NCBI GenBank assembly: GCA_035772785.1
Contig: JAOCPU010000053.1
Span: 1 to 64,000 of the forward strand
DNA length: 64,000 nucleotides
Direction: 5' to 3'
From: Phlebiopsis flavidoalba
Lineage: Eukaryota; Basidiomycota; Agaricomycetes; Polyporales; Phanerochaetaceae
The notes beneath the pieces were generated by a model. The model ran no database searches, was not told the DNA's origin, and saw only the letters and a program-made list of their open reading frames with translations. A program made the translations under genes and the position numbers. This document shows, one piece after another, positions 11,535 through 24,897 of the stretch; position 1 is the stretch's first letter; the number at the start of each line of letters is the position of its first letter.

Positions 11535-14231
11535 ATGGACAGTCCAGCCGCGTGCATTTCAAGGACGGCATGTAATCGAGAGACGCCCTCCCTAGTCCCG
11601 TACGTCTTCCGCTTGTGTTGGAATTTTAAGACAACTTTGTTTTTCACATTAGGATTTTCTTGCTTGCTTAACACCATTAATATCAGCCGTCTCCAAGTTG
11701 GATTTTTCGGCCACGAAAAGCAAGTCGCTGTTGATGCTCCATGGGGAGGCTTTCAAGTCCTGGGGCGGACATGCTCGGTTCCTGACGTATCGCATCAAAG
11801 GCTGCTTTTCCCGGGTCTGTTTTCCTGCCATTGATTACTTCTTTTTCCTCGGGTCTGTTTCCTGCCATTCCCGCTCGAACACTCTCAGGTGACTGAACCA
11901 CTGTATAGGCGCACGACAGTGAGTGACCGGAGAGGGCGGTGCAACCCGGATGGCGATTGCTCGCAGCGCCAACTAATCTTACGTAGCTGGTACTGCGCAC
12001 CCCCGCGACCCGGACGGAAAGCGCCTAAGCGCACGTCCTTCAACATGTATATGACTACCCGTGCGCGGACTTTTTTTTTGCTACGTACTGGCATAGACGC
12101 GTCTCATAGGATGAGTTAGACCATAGTAGAGTCGTTCGTCCTCGAGTGGAAAGACTCCTGGGTCGCGGCATTGGCTGGGTGGGAGGGTCAGTCTGAGCAT
12201 AGAAGGGATGAAGCAGCTCATTGGTCCCTCCTCTCTATCGTGAGTAAATTCTAGCCTCACTGACGAAATCCTTTTCTTACAAGATCTTGAAGTCAAGAAA
12301 ATATCAAAGCCATGGCCGATGATGTTTGGTGGCCTGCGCGTTGGAGGTATCCCTGCCGTCTGAAACGCTACATGTGAAGATTCCCATATTTTTCTTTCTT
12401 TGATCGTGCTAGGTTGTGGAGGAACTGATGCATCAAGTTCAAAATGCGATGGTGGGGGGACAATGTACGGAACGAAACATGTTCGAGATGCCGGGAGAGC
12501 AACGTGCGTTATACGCTCGTCTCCCTGCCACTTCGACTGACTCGTGCTACTTTTCAATCTAGCCTCACCATTATTGGGCGCATCGTGAGTGCATTCTAAA
12601 GACCACATATCGACTTTTTGACAACTTTCAAGGCATTCCAACATGACTTCGAGGGTGGAAAAAGCGTGCATTGTGGACCGCATAGCGGTTCAAATACTGC
12701 AAGCGCGTCGCGTAGGCGTCTCACCTACGATCAGCTATGCTGGATTCATTGTGAGTTTACTTCACATCGACACCACACAGCTCGTCATGTAAAAACTTTC
12801 GACCAAGTACCCTCATGCTACTGCGCCGCTTCCCGTTTCTCAACGATCTCCCAATAAAAGCAATACAATCGCAGGGGCTCGCACGTCAGGCTATACAGGT
12901 ATGAGCAGAATAAGTTGTTGTTGTCGTCTATTACCTTCATTTCGGTGTGGCGTAGTCCGGGTAGCGGTTGAATGGTCCGGCGGAGAAACGAAGAAGATAC
13001 TTCGAGGCGGGTATTTACGTGATAAAACCGATCTTTTGAGCAGGCTTTGTATGGGCACTCCGCGTCGGGGTCGTGACCTAAAATGCTGAGCTTATTACCT
13101 TTCCAACTAGTGGACGTTGTGCACGATACATCTGGCGAAATATCTACCGAGGAACTCTATGCTCAGCGTACGTTTTCAAACCCTCTTGAGGTTAATTGTT
13201 AACCTATCTCACTTGGTTATCTGACAATCAGATCTCAACTATAATGTTGGTCCAAGTCTCGAAAGGCAATGCTACGCGCGTGTCTATACACTGATCCGTG
13301 TTTATAGTATCACTGGCAACGATACCTCGACACAGACTTTGTCGTATTTGATATGGGAGCTGGCTCGTCATCCAGGGGGTTGTGGCATTCACAGAGCGCC
13401 TTTCGAGCTGAGATAACGACCTTTCACGACACACCAAGCTACGATGATTTTTCAGAGCAAATTGCCCTACTTGGATGCGATATTAAAGGAAACGTGAGTC
13501 CAGAACGCTCTACTGCTCACCGTTGCGATGATCGTTTATTGACTCCTGCTTCACGCAGGCTTCGTAAATATCCCGGGCTACCGTACATGGAGCGTGTGGC
13601 GACCAAAGCAGACGTATCCCCTTGCGTGAGCCCGTACAGCTGCACGATGGCACAGTTGTCTCGAAACTCACCTATTCATTCAGGACAAGTATGATCAGAT
13701 TACACCCAGCGACGACATATTTATTCACTCATTGTAGGTTGTAATGATTCCAATCCTCTCGATCCAGCGAATGAATTCGATTTGGAGTGACGGCGAAGCA
13801 TTCCGTCCGGAGCGCTGGCTGAATGGAGATAAATCTCAAGATGGTCGTACGTATTCTGGTTGGTCGAACCTACTAACTTTCAGCGATGGTCCTAGGAGTT
13901 GCATAGGATTGAGATTGGGTTTTCGGTCTCAGAATAACGCACTCCCACAATGATCTTAACTAATTGAAACTCCGACGCTACAGGAGTGTTCCAGATGAAG
14001 GTAGTATAGTTGTACTTGCCTTGGAGATGGCTTTTTTTTTTCATCTCAACTTTGACGTACACACAGGTTATCGCTTTCATGCCTCATAACAAAATTTCGA
14101 TTTATCGACAGCCAGGGGGAGCATATTACATTTCGGGTTTCGTCTAGTATTCAGGCCTGGGTAACCGAGAAAAAAAAGAGCTGGGACCATATCTTCCAGT
14201 TTGTGTAGAACTGCTACATCGAGACGTCTAG
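11535..14231 (+). CDS. Cytochrome P450 monooxygenase, intron-rich, frameshifted
   Basis: A membrane-bound fungal P450. The start is uncertain: an ATG at 11535 precedes a hydrophobic stretch and FFGHEKQVAVDAPWG. Then come SWGG..LTYRIKG, HVYDYP (near 12040), ERLLGRGIGWV (near 12140-12175), IKAMADDVW, RRFPFLNDLPIKAIQSQG (near 12820-12875), the oxygen-binding I-helix ITGNDTSTQTLSYLIWELAR (near 13307-13367) and the ExxR helix KETLR, split by an intron at 13494-13558. YPGLPYMERVATKADV and EAFRPERW follow. The heme-ligand motif FSDGPRSCIG is at 13879-13908 with the ligand Cys at 13900-13902. The tail reads NFDVHTQVIAFMP, ISIYRQPGG, then EKKELGPYLPVCVELL and TAG at 14229-14231. All diagnostic residues are present, so the enzyme would be active if the frame breaks are artefacts. 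The family number and substrate cannot be told from sequence alone. Same orientation as the oxidase and hydrolase upstream. Confidence 0.93.
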
Positions 14232-14847
14232 ACATTTATTTAGACTGCTACAGCATTGACAGCCAGGAGGTGCTTACGCCCGGATATTTCTCGCGAGTAA
14301 CAGAAAGTTACTGCTGGACTAGGCACGGCATGGACGGTGAGCGGCTCTATCTTAGAAACGGCTCTAGAGGAAAACCTCTGGAATAAGGTCGTCGACGGGC
14401 ACACGGTAAACGTACGCCCAGGTATGGCAGACAATAGGTGTGTCTAATGCTGTACCGCTTTATGTGATGCACTCGTCAACGCTAAGGCTAGTGTTGCGTT
14501 TCCATTAGCGCGTCAGCGGACTCTGATCACTTGCGTCTATCTGTACGGACCGATGGTGAAACGGACATGGAAATGACATCTTTCTTCTGGAGTCCGGTAG
14601 TGGAATGACACATAACAACGCCCTGGATGATCTGCTCTACAAGAGGAGCTTCTCGAGCAGTAATAACACACCAGAGGGATACGCAATCAGGAGACTGTAC
14701 ATTATATATTTACTCTGACCAGGATACCTCAGGAGCAACGCTTTCGCCGCGATAGATGGCCAGCCCTCCTTCGACGCGCATGAAAGTTCAGAGGAAGTGA
14801 CCGCCAGCTAGAAGAACGCGAGTCATATGTTAAACACTCAATACGCA
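14232..14847. other. Convergent intergenic region between P450 and MCD4
   Basis: The 3' ends of the plus-strand P450 and the minus-strand MCD4 gene face each other across about 600 bases. Only short open segments are present and I see no gene. The sequence becomes more A+T-rich here and stays so through MCD4. Both terminators must lie in this interval, but I cannot point to a distinct one. Confidence 0.4.
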
Positions 14848-17800
14848 TCAAGCGTAGAGCATATTATCGAAAAGGAAGATAGCGGTGGCAAATGTGGAAA
14901 GTAGTGAGCTGATCCAGAAGCAGCATGCGGCCTCAAATATCGCTTTCGAAGATCCTGTTTGAAGTATATGAATGTGACTTCTATATAAACATCGCTGAAT
15001 AGCCTACCCGAGGTGGGAATCGTGTTGAAGAATATAAGAATCAGCACTATAAGAAGATCGTCAGAAAATGTATTTCCACTGCGATATATCATACTACCAT
15101 CGCCTTGTATATTAGTCCAAAGCAACAGTCGTCGATGGGTTAAGGTAGTCCTCTTGGCCAGCGCCGAAACCGATGTCGACAGAATAAAATATGGTGCTAA
15201 CATTTCCCTACCTGTGAATACAGTCAGCATATCACCGTGCAAGTATATATCCGATTCCTACGATTAATATATCATAACGACAGACGGATTGTAGTGTGGC
15301 ACCAGTCGGAAGTTGGGCTCCAGGTAAAATGATCTGTTCTCCTGGTAAGAACTAATCCGTTTCACAATCAAAATATACTTTACACAGTGGATGCGACGCT
15401 ACGTGGGCTGAGTCAGGATCATAATATTGATCACAAACAAAAAATACACACTTTCCCATGCCGAAATATCCGAGATGTATGAAGAAAAATAACGCGGATG
15501 CAGCATAGCCTTCGTTGCTCTTGACCTCTTGAAGCGGTACTTATTTTGACGTCCGTTTCATGCTGAGAATCCCTTCTACTTTGGACCAGAGTACCCAGGT
15601 TGCTGAAAGGGAAAGACATGCAAACGCGTCGGTAACTCAGTGAGAGAATGATAAACCAGGGACCGAGCGCAAGAAATCTGGTGACTTCTACATGTTGTTC
15701 GGACATAAACATGCGATATAAACATGGGATTGAAGATGCGACAACTACGATTGGCTTAGTGGGAGTAATGTGCCATGATAGTCTTAAATCTTACCCAATA
15801 TCGTGCGTCCAAGATCTACAAGACGATATGATGGCTGTAGCCTCGACTGTAGCGCCTTTGCGATACAAACGGTAATGATCAACGATGCAATCATGAGAAA
15901 GAGCTTTATATCTTTGAGTAAGGACAGATATGTGTACGTATGAACAGAGACGTACTTGCAGCTCAAATATGATAAAGGATTTCATTGTAATCATCTTATC
16001 TCGTCTCAAGACCCGCACCACAGCGATGGCAACCAGTATCCAGGACATAGCGCCGTATATGCTGTGTAATATTGAGCAGAGTATATTGCTGTATTAGAAT
16101 CACGTACACGAAATTCAGGGATTGCTCTTGGTACTCTGATAGCAGAGGAAATATTGCCGTTATCGTGGACGCTAATGCGAGTGCCGTGATCGAATGTCGG
16201 ACATGGCTAGTCATTGCCTTGACATGCCGTACCCGTATTGCGGGCCAGAAGATTCCGACAATAAAAGATCCCAGACTCCACAGTGACCGTCGTGTATATG
16301 ACATCTAATTGAGCCACACTTAGTATTCATTATGCACGCAAGATCATTTCTGATAAGACTTACTGTTATGACAAGAAAGAGGCCGATCAAGTGCTTTTTA
16401 CGATACAGCTTCTTCATGGCCACGCTTGCAGAGGGAAAGACCGTGCTCCGTATCAGGAGGAAATCAATTGCTGCGGTGCACCAGAAGTACAACGCAAATG
16501 CGGCGTACAAATATACCCTGGTGGGCATTCTGTGGATGATCGGAGCTATGCCTCCGAGCGCGATCAGAAACAATGATAGAAGTAAAAGTGAATCTTTGGC
16601 TTTGCGCTGGCCTATGCTCTTTGGCGATTGTGTGAGGGATATTCCAAGCGCTACTCTTCCTAGGTATGCGAGGCTTACTATCAGCCTCTTTCTACCTCGT
16701 CATGCCTATCATATGACACGTTGAGTAATTATAGTGGATTCGGAATGTTGACCTACGCGTCTATATAACGAATGCCAGAAAGTGCATACTCGATTAGATC
16801 GGTAGCAGCACGACGACATTCCGAATGATTCCCTGCGGCCATATAAGTGCTCGAGGCGTGGAAGATTTGGGGTGTCCGTCTCCGAAAGCGAAGAAAATGG
16901 CGTATAAATCCACGAGTTTGATTTCTTGATACCTATCACAAATGATTGTCACTTTCTGGAGTTATAAGTATGTGGTCAATTAGGGGCAACGCTACCTTCT
17001 TTCGCTAAGAAATGATTCATCGCCCACCGGTCCTGATTATAATAAGTTGGGAACTTCGTCGTCTCATATTCATGTCGCGTTACCCTAGCATTGGTCAAAC
17101 GCAGTAGATGTTATCTCCTGCTCATTCTGCTTCAAAATAAAATATTCAGGAGTAGCAGTGTTTATTCCAGGAAATACTCCGATAGCATCCTTGGGCCAAT
17201 TTATGCCTAAACAACACCGAGATTAGCATTGCTACATCTCCCTGTTGTATATCCTGCCGATACAGATCCGACAGACCCCAATTTGCGGAGATAGGCGTCA
17301 TGAGATGACGGGTTGGAGTTCGCAATAGGGCCTCGAATGTCCGCGGATCCCCACATAATCAGTGGTGTCAACGTATTCTGCGGTCTCATAACAAACAGTA
17401 ATGATTAGCTCGCTTTATGACGGAACAGTCCACTACACTGTACACTTACCTCCATCCCCATGATTACCCTTCTCTAGCATGCCGTGATCTGAAGTGAAGA
17501 TAAAAAGCTTGTGTCATCATCACCGTAATAATCGGAAAACCATCTGCTCCACATGTCTGACAATCTGGTCTACGACTTGAATATTTGCCCATGTACTCCT
17601 AGAGTTATCTCGCGTCACTATGACACTTGTATTGATTGATGATCTCGTACTTGAGAGTGAGGGCGATATGAGTGCCCGGTCCACGTCCAATCCGAGCAGA
17701 TGGATGTAGATGACCAGTCCATCGGCACAGAGGTGTGCGCTTAATGTCCGATTGTGTTTCGCGTTTCCAAAGAGCTCTTGCACCTTCCCCAGGCCCATAT

Positions 17801-18737
17801 ATCCAGGAACGTTGAATCTTTTGATTGAATCAGAATAGGGTAAACACAACTTCAGAGTGCAAACGATGTTTTGTGTACAGACTTTTTGTGTAGTCTTGCT
17901 CACTCTCCTCAAAGTCCACACATCAACCTTCTGTGTGGAGAGGCTATCTGTAAGAATTGAGACTATTTCCCTTGCTCCGAATGCAAAGGTGTGAAAAAAA
18001 ACCCCCCCTTATGACTAGATTGGTTGAACACGGAATCCACCTCAATCTATGGAAGTATTCATCCCCCAGCTTTCAATGTGTTGGCGCAGCACTTACTGGA
18101 CTAATGTTTGACACTATCGACGTGTGGACAAAAAGCTTATTTTTGGAACTCGAGAAATGATTCAAGCTACTGCACGAACATGTATAGGCTGTGAGGTCCT
18201 CATAAACACCACCTATAAGATCCATTCAGTGAAGAGGAGTTGGCTTTGGTGTACAAAAGCGCACTGATCAAGGCAATGTGTCCTGGCCTACTCTCAGCCG
18301 TCGGAACGCGAGTGTGGGATACTCCGAAAGCCCCTCGCGATGAGGCTATAGAGTGAAGATATGGCGCAGCGAGCCTAGGGGAGTTTTGGTAGATTCTTGA
18401 AGGGATTGATATCGAACAGTCGGTCGGCCCGTAGTCCGTCGGCTGAATTTACCAGCCACAAATCATTTGTGAGATTTTTCTTGTCAGAGTATATGCTACT
18501 ACCCACCGGCAAATAAGACAACCCTCTTTGCGCCTGCATGGTTCGTTCTATATTGCAGGTAGTCCCTGGGGTCTCGTGTGTCGAAAAGTGACACTCAATC
18601 ACTGACCCAAGAAAATCAAATGAAACCACAGTAATCAAAAAAACCAGGACGAAATATTGTGTGTGTCGGTCAGTGATTAAAATATGGAACGTTGACATCT
18701 TGAGAGCCGCGCATGAGCGAGGAATGGTAAATTCCAA
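14848..18737 (-). CDS. MCD4: GPI ethanolamine phosphate transferase 1 (MCD4 / PIG-N), frameshifted
   Basis: Adds phosphoethanolamine to the first mannose of the GPI anchor precursor in the ER membrane. The N-terminus at 18737 leads to a hydrophobic segment ([20 protein letters not shown]), then [19 protein letters not shown] (near 18375-18440), holding the metal-binding Asp. [20 protein letters not shown] (near 18280-18345) contains the nucleophile Thr of the alkaline-phosphatase-like fold, followed by [10 protein letters not shown] (near 18195-18230). Further on are [24 protein letters not shown] (near 17530-17580) and [15 protein letters not shown] (near 17335-17385). The lower-numbered half (about 14.85-16.7 kb) encodes successive hydrophobic helices, as expected of the PigN domain, ending in [20 protein letters not shown] and a stop at 14848-14850. 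The span suits a protein of about 900 residues plus introns. Many frame breaks, including a G/T-rich run near 17990-18010. Identification is firm; exon borders are not. A conserved housekeeping gene inside a variable neighbourhood. Confidence 0.9.
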
Positions 18738-19065
18738 TGTCTGCGGAAAGCGACCAGGCCAGGATACTCATATAAGTCCTCGCGATCGATTTGAACACTG
18801 TGACGAAGGAGATCGGCGTTATCTAATCTTTATCCCATACTAACAGGACCCGTGGCGCAGTAGTTCGAAGCAGTATTACCGTATTCGTTCTAATGGTTTC
18901 CCACTCGTTGCGACGCACGTTCGTCCATATAATTGCAATTCTGACTCATAACTTCCTTAAGATCATGACCTTCGACCAACTTGAAGACGTAACCTAATCA
19001 GCTACATAATTCTTCTGAGGTATTAAGTCAGCCTACGTTATTGTTACTGCTCATCCACGCTTGAC
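18738..19065. other. Divergent intergenic region, MCD4 and DUF6534-like gene
   Basis: About 330 bases lie between the start of the minus-strand MCD4 and the start of the plus-strand membrane protein gene, so both promoters must be here. No clear TATA box or repeat stands out to me. Confidence 0.4.
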
Positions 19066-21130
19066 ATGTCCGACGCCGTCTGTCCCAGACATTCCTTTCT
19101 GAAGGCCCTGAATATCATGAGCTTCATGATGGTCCGTTTCTAATTGGTACCACAATTCTATTCTATACGGTGCTATGGGGTATATCGTGCATGCAGCTGT
19201 ACGTAATGACAAAAACGTTCAAACAGCAAAGCTTGATAAGAGGCTAATGGAGGGTCTTGAAGCTTTCTCTATTTTATCCAGTAACTTAAAACTTTCATTA
19301 TGATCGGCACGGTGTTTACGCCCTGCTATTACTGAGACAGATACAATCATGAATCATGTATCCCTGAGGACTATGGTGAGTAACACGCCATGTCGTTCTG
19401 TGTCAAGGAGCTAAGGTATCACAGGTTTCGGTCATATGGTAGTCTATAAAACCCCCCAGTCCACAGTATCCACACAGTCCTAAGCGACGCGATGATCATC
19501 TAGGGCATTTGATACAGCTAATGTGATGATAACAATTGCCGGATGTACGTACTCGATACCTCATTTCATGCGTAAAGATGATTTACCTTGAGACCAACAG
19601 TGTATTCCCAGTGTTTCACCATCTTCATTCAAAAGTGGGGATCCGCCGTAGTCCTGACAGAGATTCAACCGTACGTATGCACAACAAGACCAGCCTATTC
19701 TCACTCTCAAGCACGCCATAAAATATGACGCAGGACCTTGCGAGTAAGCTGCTACAATATTTTCGAGGGGTTTGTTACTAAGTACCTTTGACCTGAAGCA
19801 TCACATCTGGGTTTCTGTACGTCCAATATAATTCTCGACTGAGTTCTCACAACTTCTGATCCTCTCAGGGGGTGGTATCTGTTGGAGTCCAGATGTTTTT
19901 CCTTATCACGTATCTATCGACGTATGTATATTTGCCTGCCCACCTGATTAAAATGTCGTTTCTGACCCGGGAATCCATTAGTCAGTCCAAAGAGCTGGTT
20001 ACACAAGCATTCTGCTCTATTTGTGGTGAGTCACGTATTTTCCTTCTAAAAACAAGATCAATACAAATTTATCTCTAGGCCTTATGCTCTATAGGGCAGC
20101 TAGGTATGGAGTCGCTTCTTCATATTTGTGGCCTCCTCAATTCACTTTTGTCGTTTTTTTTTCTTTTTCATTTATCATAGTTGGAGGAGTCCGTACGTTT
20201 TTCACGGTTCTTATCCAAGAATGAGCTTACATACCTATCTTAGCCTGGGTGATTTGGCTGTGAGGGCCAACATCAGTCATGTAAAGAGATCATGATGCTG
20301 AATTACTCACCAAAAACCGTAGATACGAAGCTGCTACTGTGTCAGTGTTATCGACGCCAAAGGTTCTGGTACGTGCTCAATCACACAAATTCGCAAACGC
20401 TGCTACTCATCACATGCATCATGTGTAGGGTGTTGATATTTCCCTTCGTGTGACTTCTTCGTTCGTCGATCTCGTGATTGTGATATATATGTTATATATC
20501 TTCTGGCACAGAAGCGGTCAAACGGAGCTACTAAGGTTAGTGCGCGTAAAATCGCATTACAATGAAGATTTTAAATTAATACATTCAGAACAAACAAGCT
20601 GATACTGAGGCTTATTATACTGAACATTCAGTACTGGATTCTGGACGGCATTGTTTCAATCATCGATCTTGGATTCGTGCGCAATTTACCTTCATGTCTA
20701 TTCATCACGTGCTAATAGAAGTACAGTTTTGTGAGGCACCCAGATGGGCTTCCAATTCACTGCTCTAGAGTTGTCCGCTTAGCGGACGATCTACGTCAAT
20801 ACGCTCATGGCAAATTGGAATGCGCGCAGCTTCATGCGCAAGACAGAATCTTGAGTCAAACAACTACGAGTTACGCTTCCATCCAGCAAGAACAAACCAC
20901 TCGAATATGGGTGCACCTCGCTGGACGCAAGAATTGCTGGCCCTAGCAGTGATCAAAAACTCAGGTGCGATTTGCTCTACGTCTTACTGGATATTCAGCT
21001 TATTGATCAAAACTCAATTAAAGCCTACGCAAAGCGAGACACCGAAAGCCTATGCGCTAGGCCTGAGCAAAACGTGTCGTGTGACTCTCGAACGAGCAGA
21101 TCGTGTAGCGAGACGCGTGCCTAAAAGCAT
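19066..21130 (+). CDS. DUF6534-like multi-pass membrane protein, copy 1, frameshifted
   Basis: A basidiomycete membrane protein resembling the DUF6534 family (about seven helices, function unknown; sometimes proposed to be receptor-like). The ATG at 19066 precedes GPFLIGTTILFYTVLWGISC, matching the family's first helix. Later segments are VVSVGVQMFFLITY (near 19870-19915), SFVDLVIVIYMLYIFWHRSG (near 20460-20520, the helix ending in a basic HRSG/SRTG-like turn) and NKLILRLIILNIQYWILDGI (near 20590-20655). A cytoplasmic tail follows with ANWNARSFMRK (near 20812-20845), corresponding to the family's small conserved N-x-R turn after the last helix. Breaks and unresolved introns separate the pieces. 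It is more diverged from the three later copies than they are from each other. The end is approximate. Confidence 0.65.
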
Positions 21131-24100
21131 CATACGATCATGTCATAGCAGATGTCATTTGTGATCTATACACAATACGTGAATATGGGTCTACTCCGGC
21201 TTGAGCTGAGCATAAATGGGGGACAAGTTTACGGGAGCTACAAGCTAACGGAAGTCATAAGTGTTTGGCCCGTTGTGAACAGTTTAGAGCCACCATCGTT
21301 CGGCGTAGGATATGCCCAGCGGACAGCGGGCGAGCTGTTACCGGCGCCTTTGAGGCTGGGGCTGCTGGGACTAGCATCTGGGGGGCAGGAGGCCGAGATA
21401 GGCAGTGTGTAGTGTTAGATATCTCCGCTCATGATAAAATCCGTGCTTACAAAAATTACAGGAGCCCTTAAGTATACGACACATTGTTCCGATGAGTGTT
21501 CTCGTGGTTCGTGAAGGCCAGTCTTGCAATGGTCCGATATCTGAAAGCTATTCCTGTCATGAGCAGCTTTGAAGCAATTGAACAATGAAGCGAGGCATGG
21601 GACGAACAAGGGAAGACGTGTAACAATGAGTTTCGAGGTGTGATTGCGACCGAGCGTGGTTGCACAGAAGCTCGCTCACAGCCTGTATCAAGCACGTTGG
21701 TCAAGCTGGTGATCCTGTGTATCTCCGAGAACGGTAGGTGTTCACACGAAACGTGAACGCAGCCTCGCGGCGAGGATGAATCCATGCAATGTTTGACGGC
21801 GAACGCGCGGGAATGCATACCCATCTTGCCGGATCTCGAATGTACACGCCTTGCTGCGGCACGGCTTCCGTGGACCTCAGTAAGCAACCCGTGTCCTTAT
21901 CGCCGTTTTATTCCACAAGTTCCTTGACCAAACAAATCAAGGTTAGTAGTAGGGGATTGCTTCTGGGGACAACGCACGACAAACCTAACCACGGTCCTGT
22001 CCCTTTCTGCGAGGAGAAGCGCGGCTGTCCAGGATTCCAGGACACGTTCAGCAAGTTGGTCTCGTTCGAGGTTGTTTACCGAGCAGGATGTCCCCCATGA
22101 AAAGCGACTTGGGGCTGAGTGATGCCAATCGAGGACGTTCAATACAAACCTGGTGACATGGGAGCCGGGACGGTATCAGGATGGGAGATACGCATGGAAT
22201 TGATGATGTTGTGTCTAGACAGCACGATGGTTCTCCGGAACGCATGATAATTTGGTCGATGACGCGTTGCAAACATCGATGGTGACATGAGCACACAAGA
22301 CCGTGGGCCCGACTGCGGCGGAGGTCCAGGTTATGCTGTGGGAGCTACTCGAAGGGCACGTACGCATTTGGGTAATTATGTGCATTTCATGTTGAAACGT
22401 ACGCCAACAAGGTGACGTTGAGGTCGTTTTACATGGCTCGTTTACCAGCTCGTTGGAGAGCGGTGGCTCTGGGAGCACGCGACGCCAGCGTGACGTTTTG
22501 CAGAAAGCTAATGTTGGAGTAGCTCATAGAGGGTGGTCGTCCCTCGATGAACTAGTGTTACATTCCATAAACTTGGGCGCTGTGTCAAAGTATGAGGCGG
22601 CGCGGTTTAGGTATGTAGTGGGAGCGTCCTAGGAAACCAGCGACGTCGAAAGAAAACGCCCATGCTTGAAAGTCAAGCATGGTCGACAGGAATCCGTGCC
22701 AAGAGTAGTTGTGTTCGCGTTTGAATGCTCGGGGCAGGTGAGAAAGAGGCCGGGCGCCAGAGTGCCTCGACTTTGCACACTGTTCTAGATGGGTAAATGA
22801 CACATAGTGTATAACTGAGGACCTACCATCTTGAATGTCGTGGGGTAAACAACTGGCGATACTAGTTAATTGCAATCTACCCCGGGATGCTTGTAGCGAG
22901 CCCGAAGATCACGGCTGTTGCGCCTTCGCACTCGATCGCCACACTTTTCTGAGTGCCGGCCAAAGGGGTCTGTATATGCGACTGGGAAGTGAGCGAGAGG
23001 CAGAACGGAAGGGCAAAAAACTCACAGTTACAACATTTCACCCCCCCCCCCCCCTGGCCCCGTACCACATAGAGGTGCAAAAAGGTCCAGCTGGCCCAGG
23101 TGAACACTTCGAAGCTAGACCTTGCTCAGGTCGATAAGTATATAAAATCGTTGATATGACCGGAATACACCTGTCTTTTGGTCCAGTGAAACACAGTATA
23201 CGTCTCAACACAGGGCCATCACAACGGCCCTTTTCCTCCACATTGAGACTGATCACGTTTTAATTCGGTGCGGAGGCAAGTTGACTATTGACCCTTTGAG
23301 TTTGCGCCTCGTTCGAGTAAGAGGAGACGTGGATCGCTGATTCCTCGATAGGCAGGACAGAAATATTGAATGTATATGTTTTTGTAGGTGATGTCATTTT
23401 CGGCGAATATAGCGTGTATTGTACAAATGGCAAAGTGATCCATGTATGAATGGGGCCCCCGCGTGTCGTCCTCTGCTTCACGCTGCTCATGGTTCTGTAA
23501 ATCGGGGACTGTAAGAGAGCCACCGTTCAATCACAGGCCCGTAAAGACTATGACTCACGTAGCGAGGTTGGGCTTGGACCTGAGTACGCACTCTGAACAT
23601 GGGTGCGCGACGTTAAAAGTCGCCTAGCCACGAGACGGCGCAATTTACCGGGCTTCGAACCGAAGTGACAGTCTTGAGGCGTCATAGGAAGATCGCTCAT
23701 CTCAAACATCCAGTAATTCCAGTGAGTATCCACATTCTCAGAGGCATTATGACGCACCGTCGTCCAAAGCCTGTCATAATCTCAATTACGCCTTGTCATG
23801 TCCGGCCACACTTGCCTGGTGACATTTCCTCGGGGATATGTCATTGTAGCGACGATCTGGGGCTTTTTGGTGCTACAGCCTTTTGTGTTGATGTTAGAGC
23901 GGGAGCGTGTGTACAGCATGTTTACGAGCATGCGTCTTCTCACTACTAACCTAGAGCTCGGTTGCAGTGACGGGAGCGAAGTCATGAATCAAGCTCAGGA
24001 ATTGCGCTCGGCGCGTTCTTTCTTTAGTTTGGCGCCTGATTTGGTTTCTGATGAAGTAAGAACTCTCTCCAAGCTTATAGTGATCAGCGGAGCTAGAAAT

Positions 24101-24897
24101 ATATATCGAGTCAAACAGTAGCTACTCAATAGTGGTCATTACTGCATTTGTTACAGGACTACATTCCAGCCGGAACTTGTGTTCGCACTTGATCTCTTTG
24201 TGCTAGACGCTTACATCACATCCCGCTTGGAGCCGGGAGAAACTGCGTTCCATCTTGGGTGTAAAGTTATGAACTATCTTCGAGGGAGATCATGAATTGC
24301 TTCAAGTTTACCTCACTCCTCCATCGCAGCTATTAATTGCTCCGTTTTGTGTTTGAACGTGTGACCTACCTACCTCAAACAATGTGGGATTTCATATGTA
24401 GGCCTGCCAATGAGGCTCAGAAGACCACCACACTCTGTCAATTATTAAGATGTCATCACAGTCGCATTGGTGGGTACCAATCGTGCTCGAAATTGTGCAC
24501 GCTGACAGGAATCCGCTGGAACTACTCAGGCAAGGCCGTAGTCTGTACGTGGTGTGATTCCGAGCCTCTGTGCTGCCGCGCTTGTGGTCACGCACGTTCT
24601 TCCTGTTAGGTATGCTACTACTTCACATTTACTGTGTCAGCCCTCTCGGCACTGGCATTCCTTTACAAACACAGATGACTGGACAAACCACGACTTCGTT
24701 TATGATTGCGCGGACGAGGGTAGGTCGTGTCGGACTGTGAAGAAGGTCACTATTTGTATCCCTTGGGTACGTTTTACTATATCCTTCTGGACACTAGTGG
24801 GGTTAACGCTTTTGCATATAGTCCGCAAGCGAGTTTGTACCTTGTCCGCAGGATAATTGTACGACTACGTCCTGTACTAGTCCACTCGATTCTCAAA
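21131..24897. other. 3.8 kb of unassigned sequence, possibly a broken membrane protein gene at 23.8-24.9 kb
   Basis: No gene could be named. Plus-strand segments at 23798-24121 (hydrophobic VIVATIWGFLVLQPFVLML) and 24554-24860 (GTFYYILLD and other hydrophobic stretches) hint at a membrane protein ending just before the adenylate-forming reductase; a DUF6533-like tail is one possibility I could not confirm. Minus-strand segments at 21468-21887 and 22585-22875 are open but show no family motif. A run of 14 C lies at 23041-23054. Confidence 0.3.
23041..23054. repeat. Homopolymer, 14 C
   Basis: An uninterrupted run of 14 cytosines. Runs of this length are prone to length error in every sequencing chemistry, so the true length is uncertain. 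It lies in unassigned sequence and has no visible function. Confidence 0.9.

Noticed and set aside
12081..12683. 200-codon open frame on the minus strand
   Set aside because: It lies antisense to the N-terminal half of the P450, which has clear family motifs on the plus strand. Its own translation has no motif.
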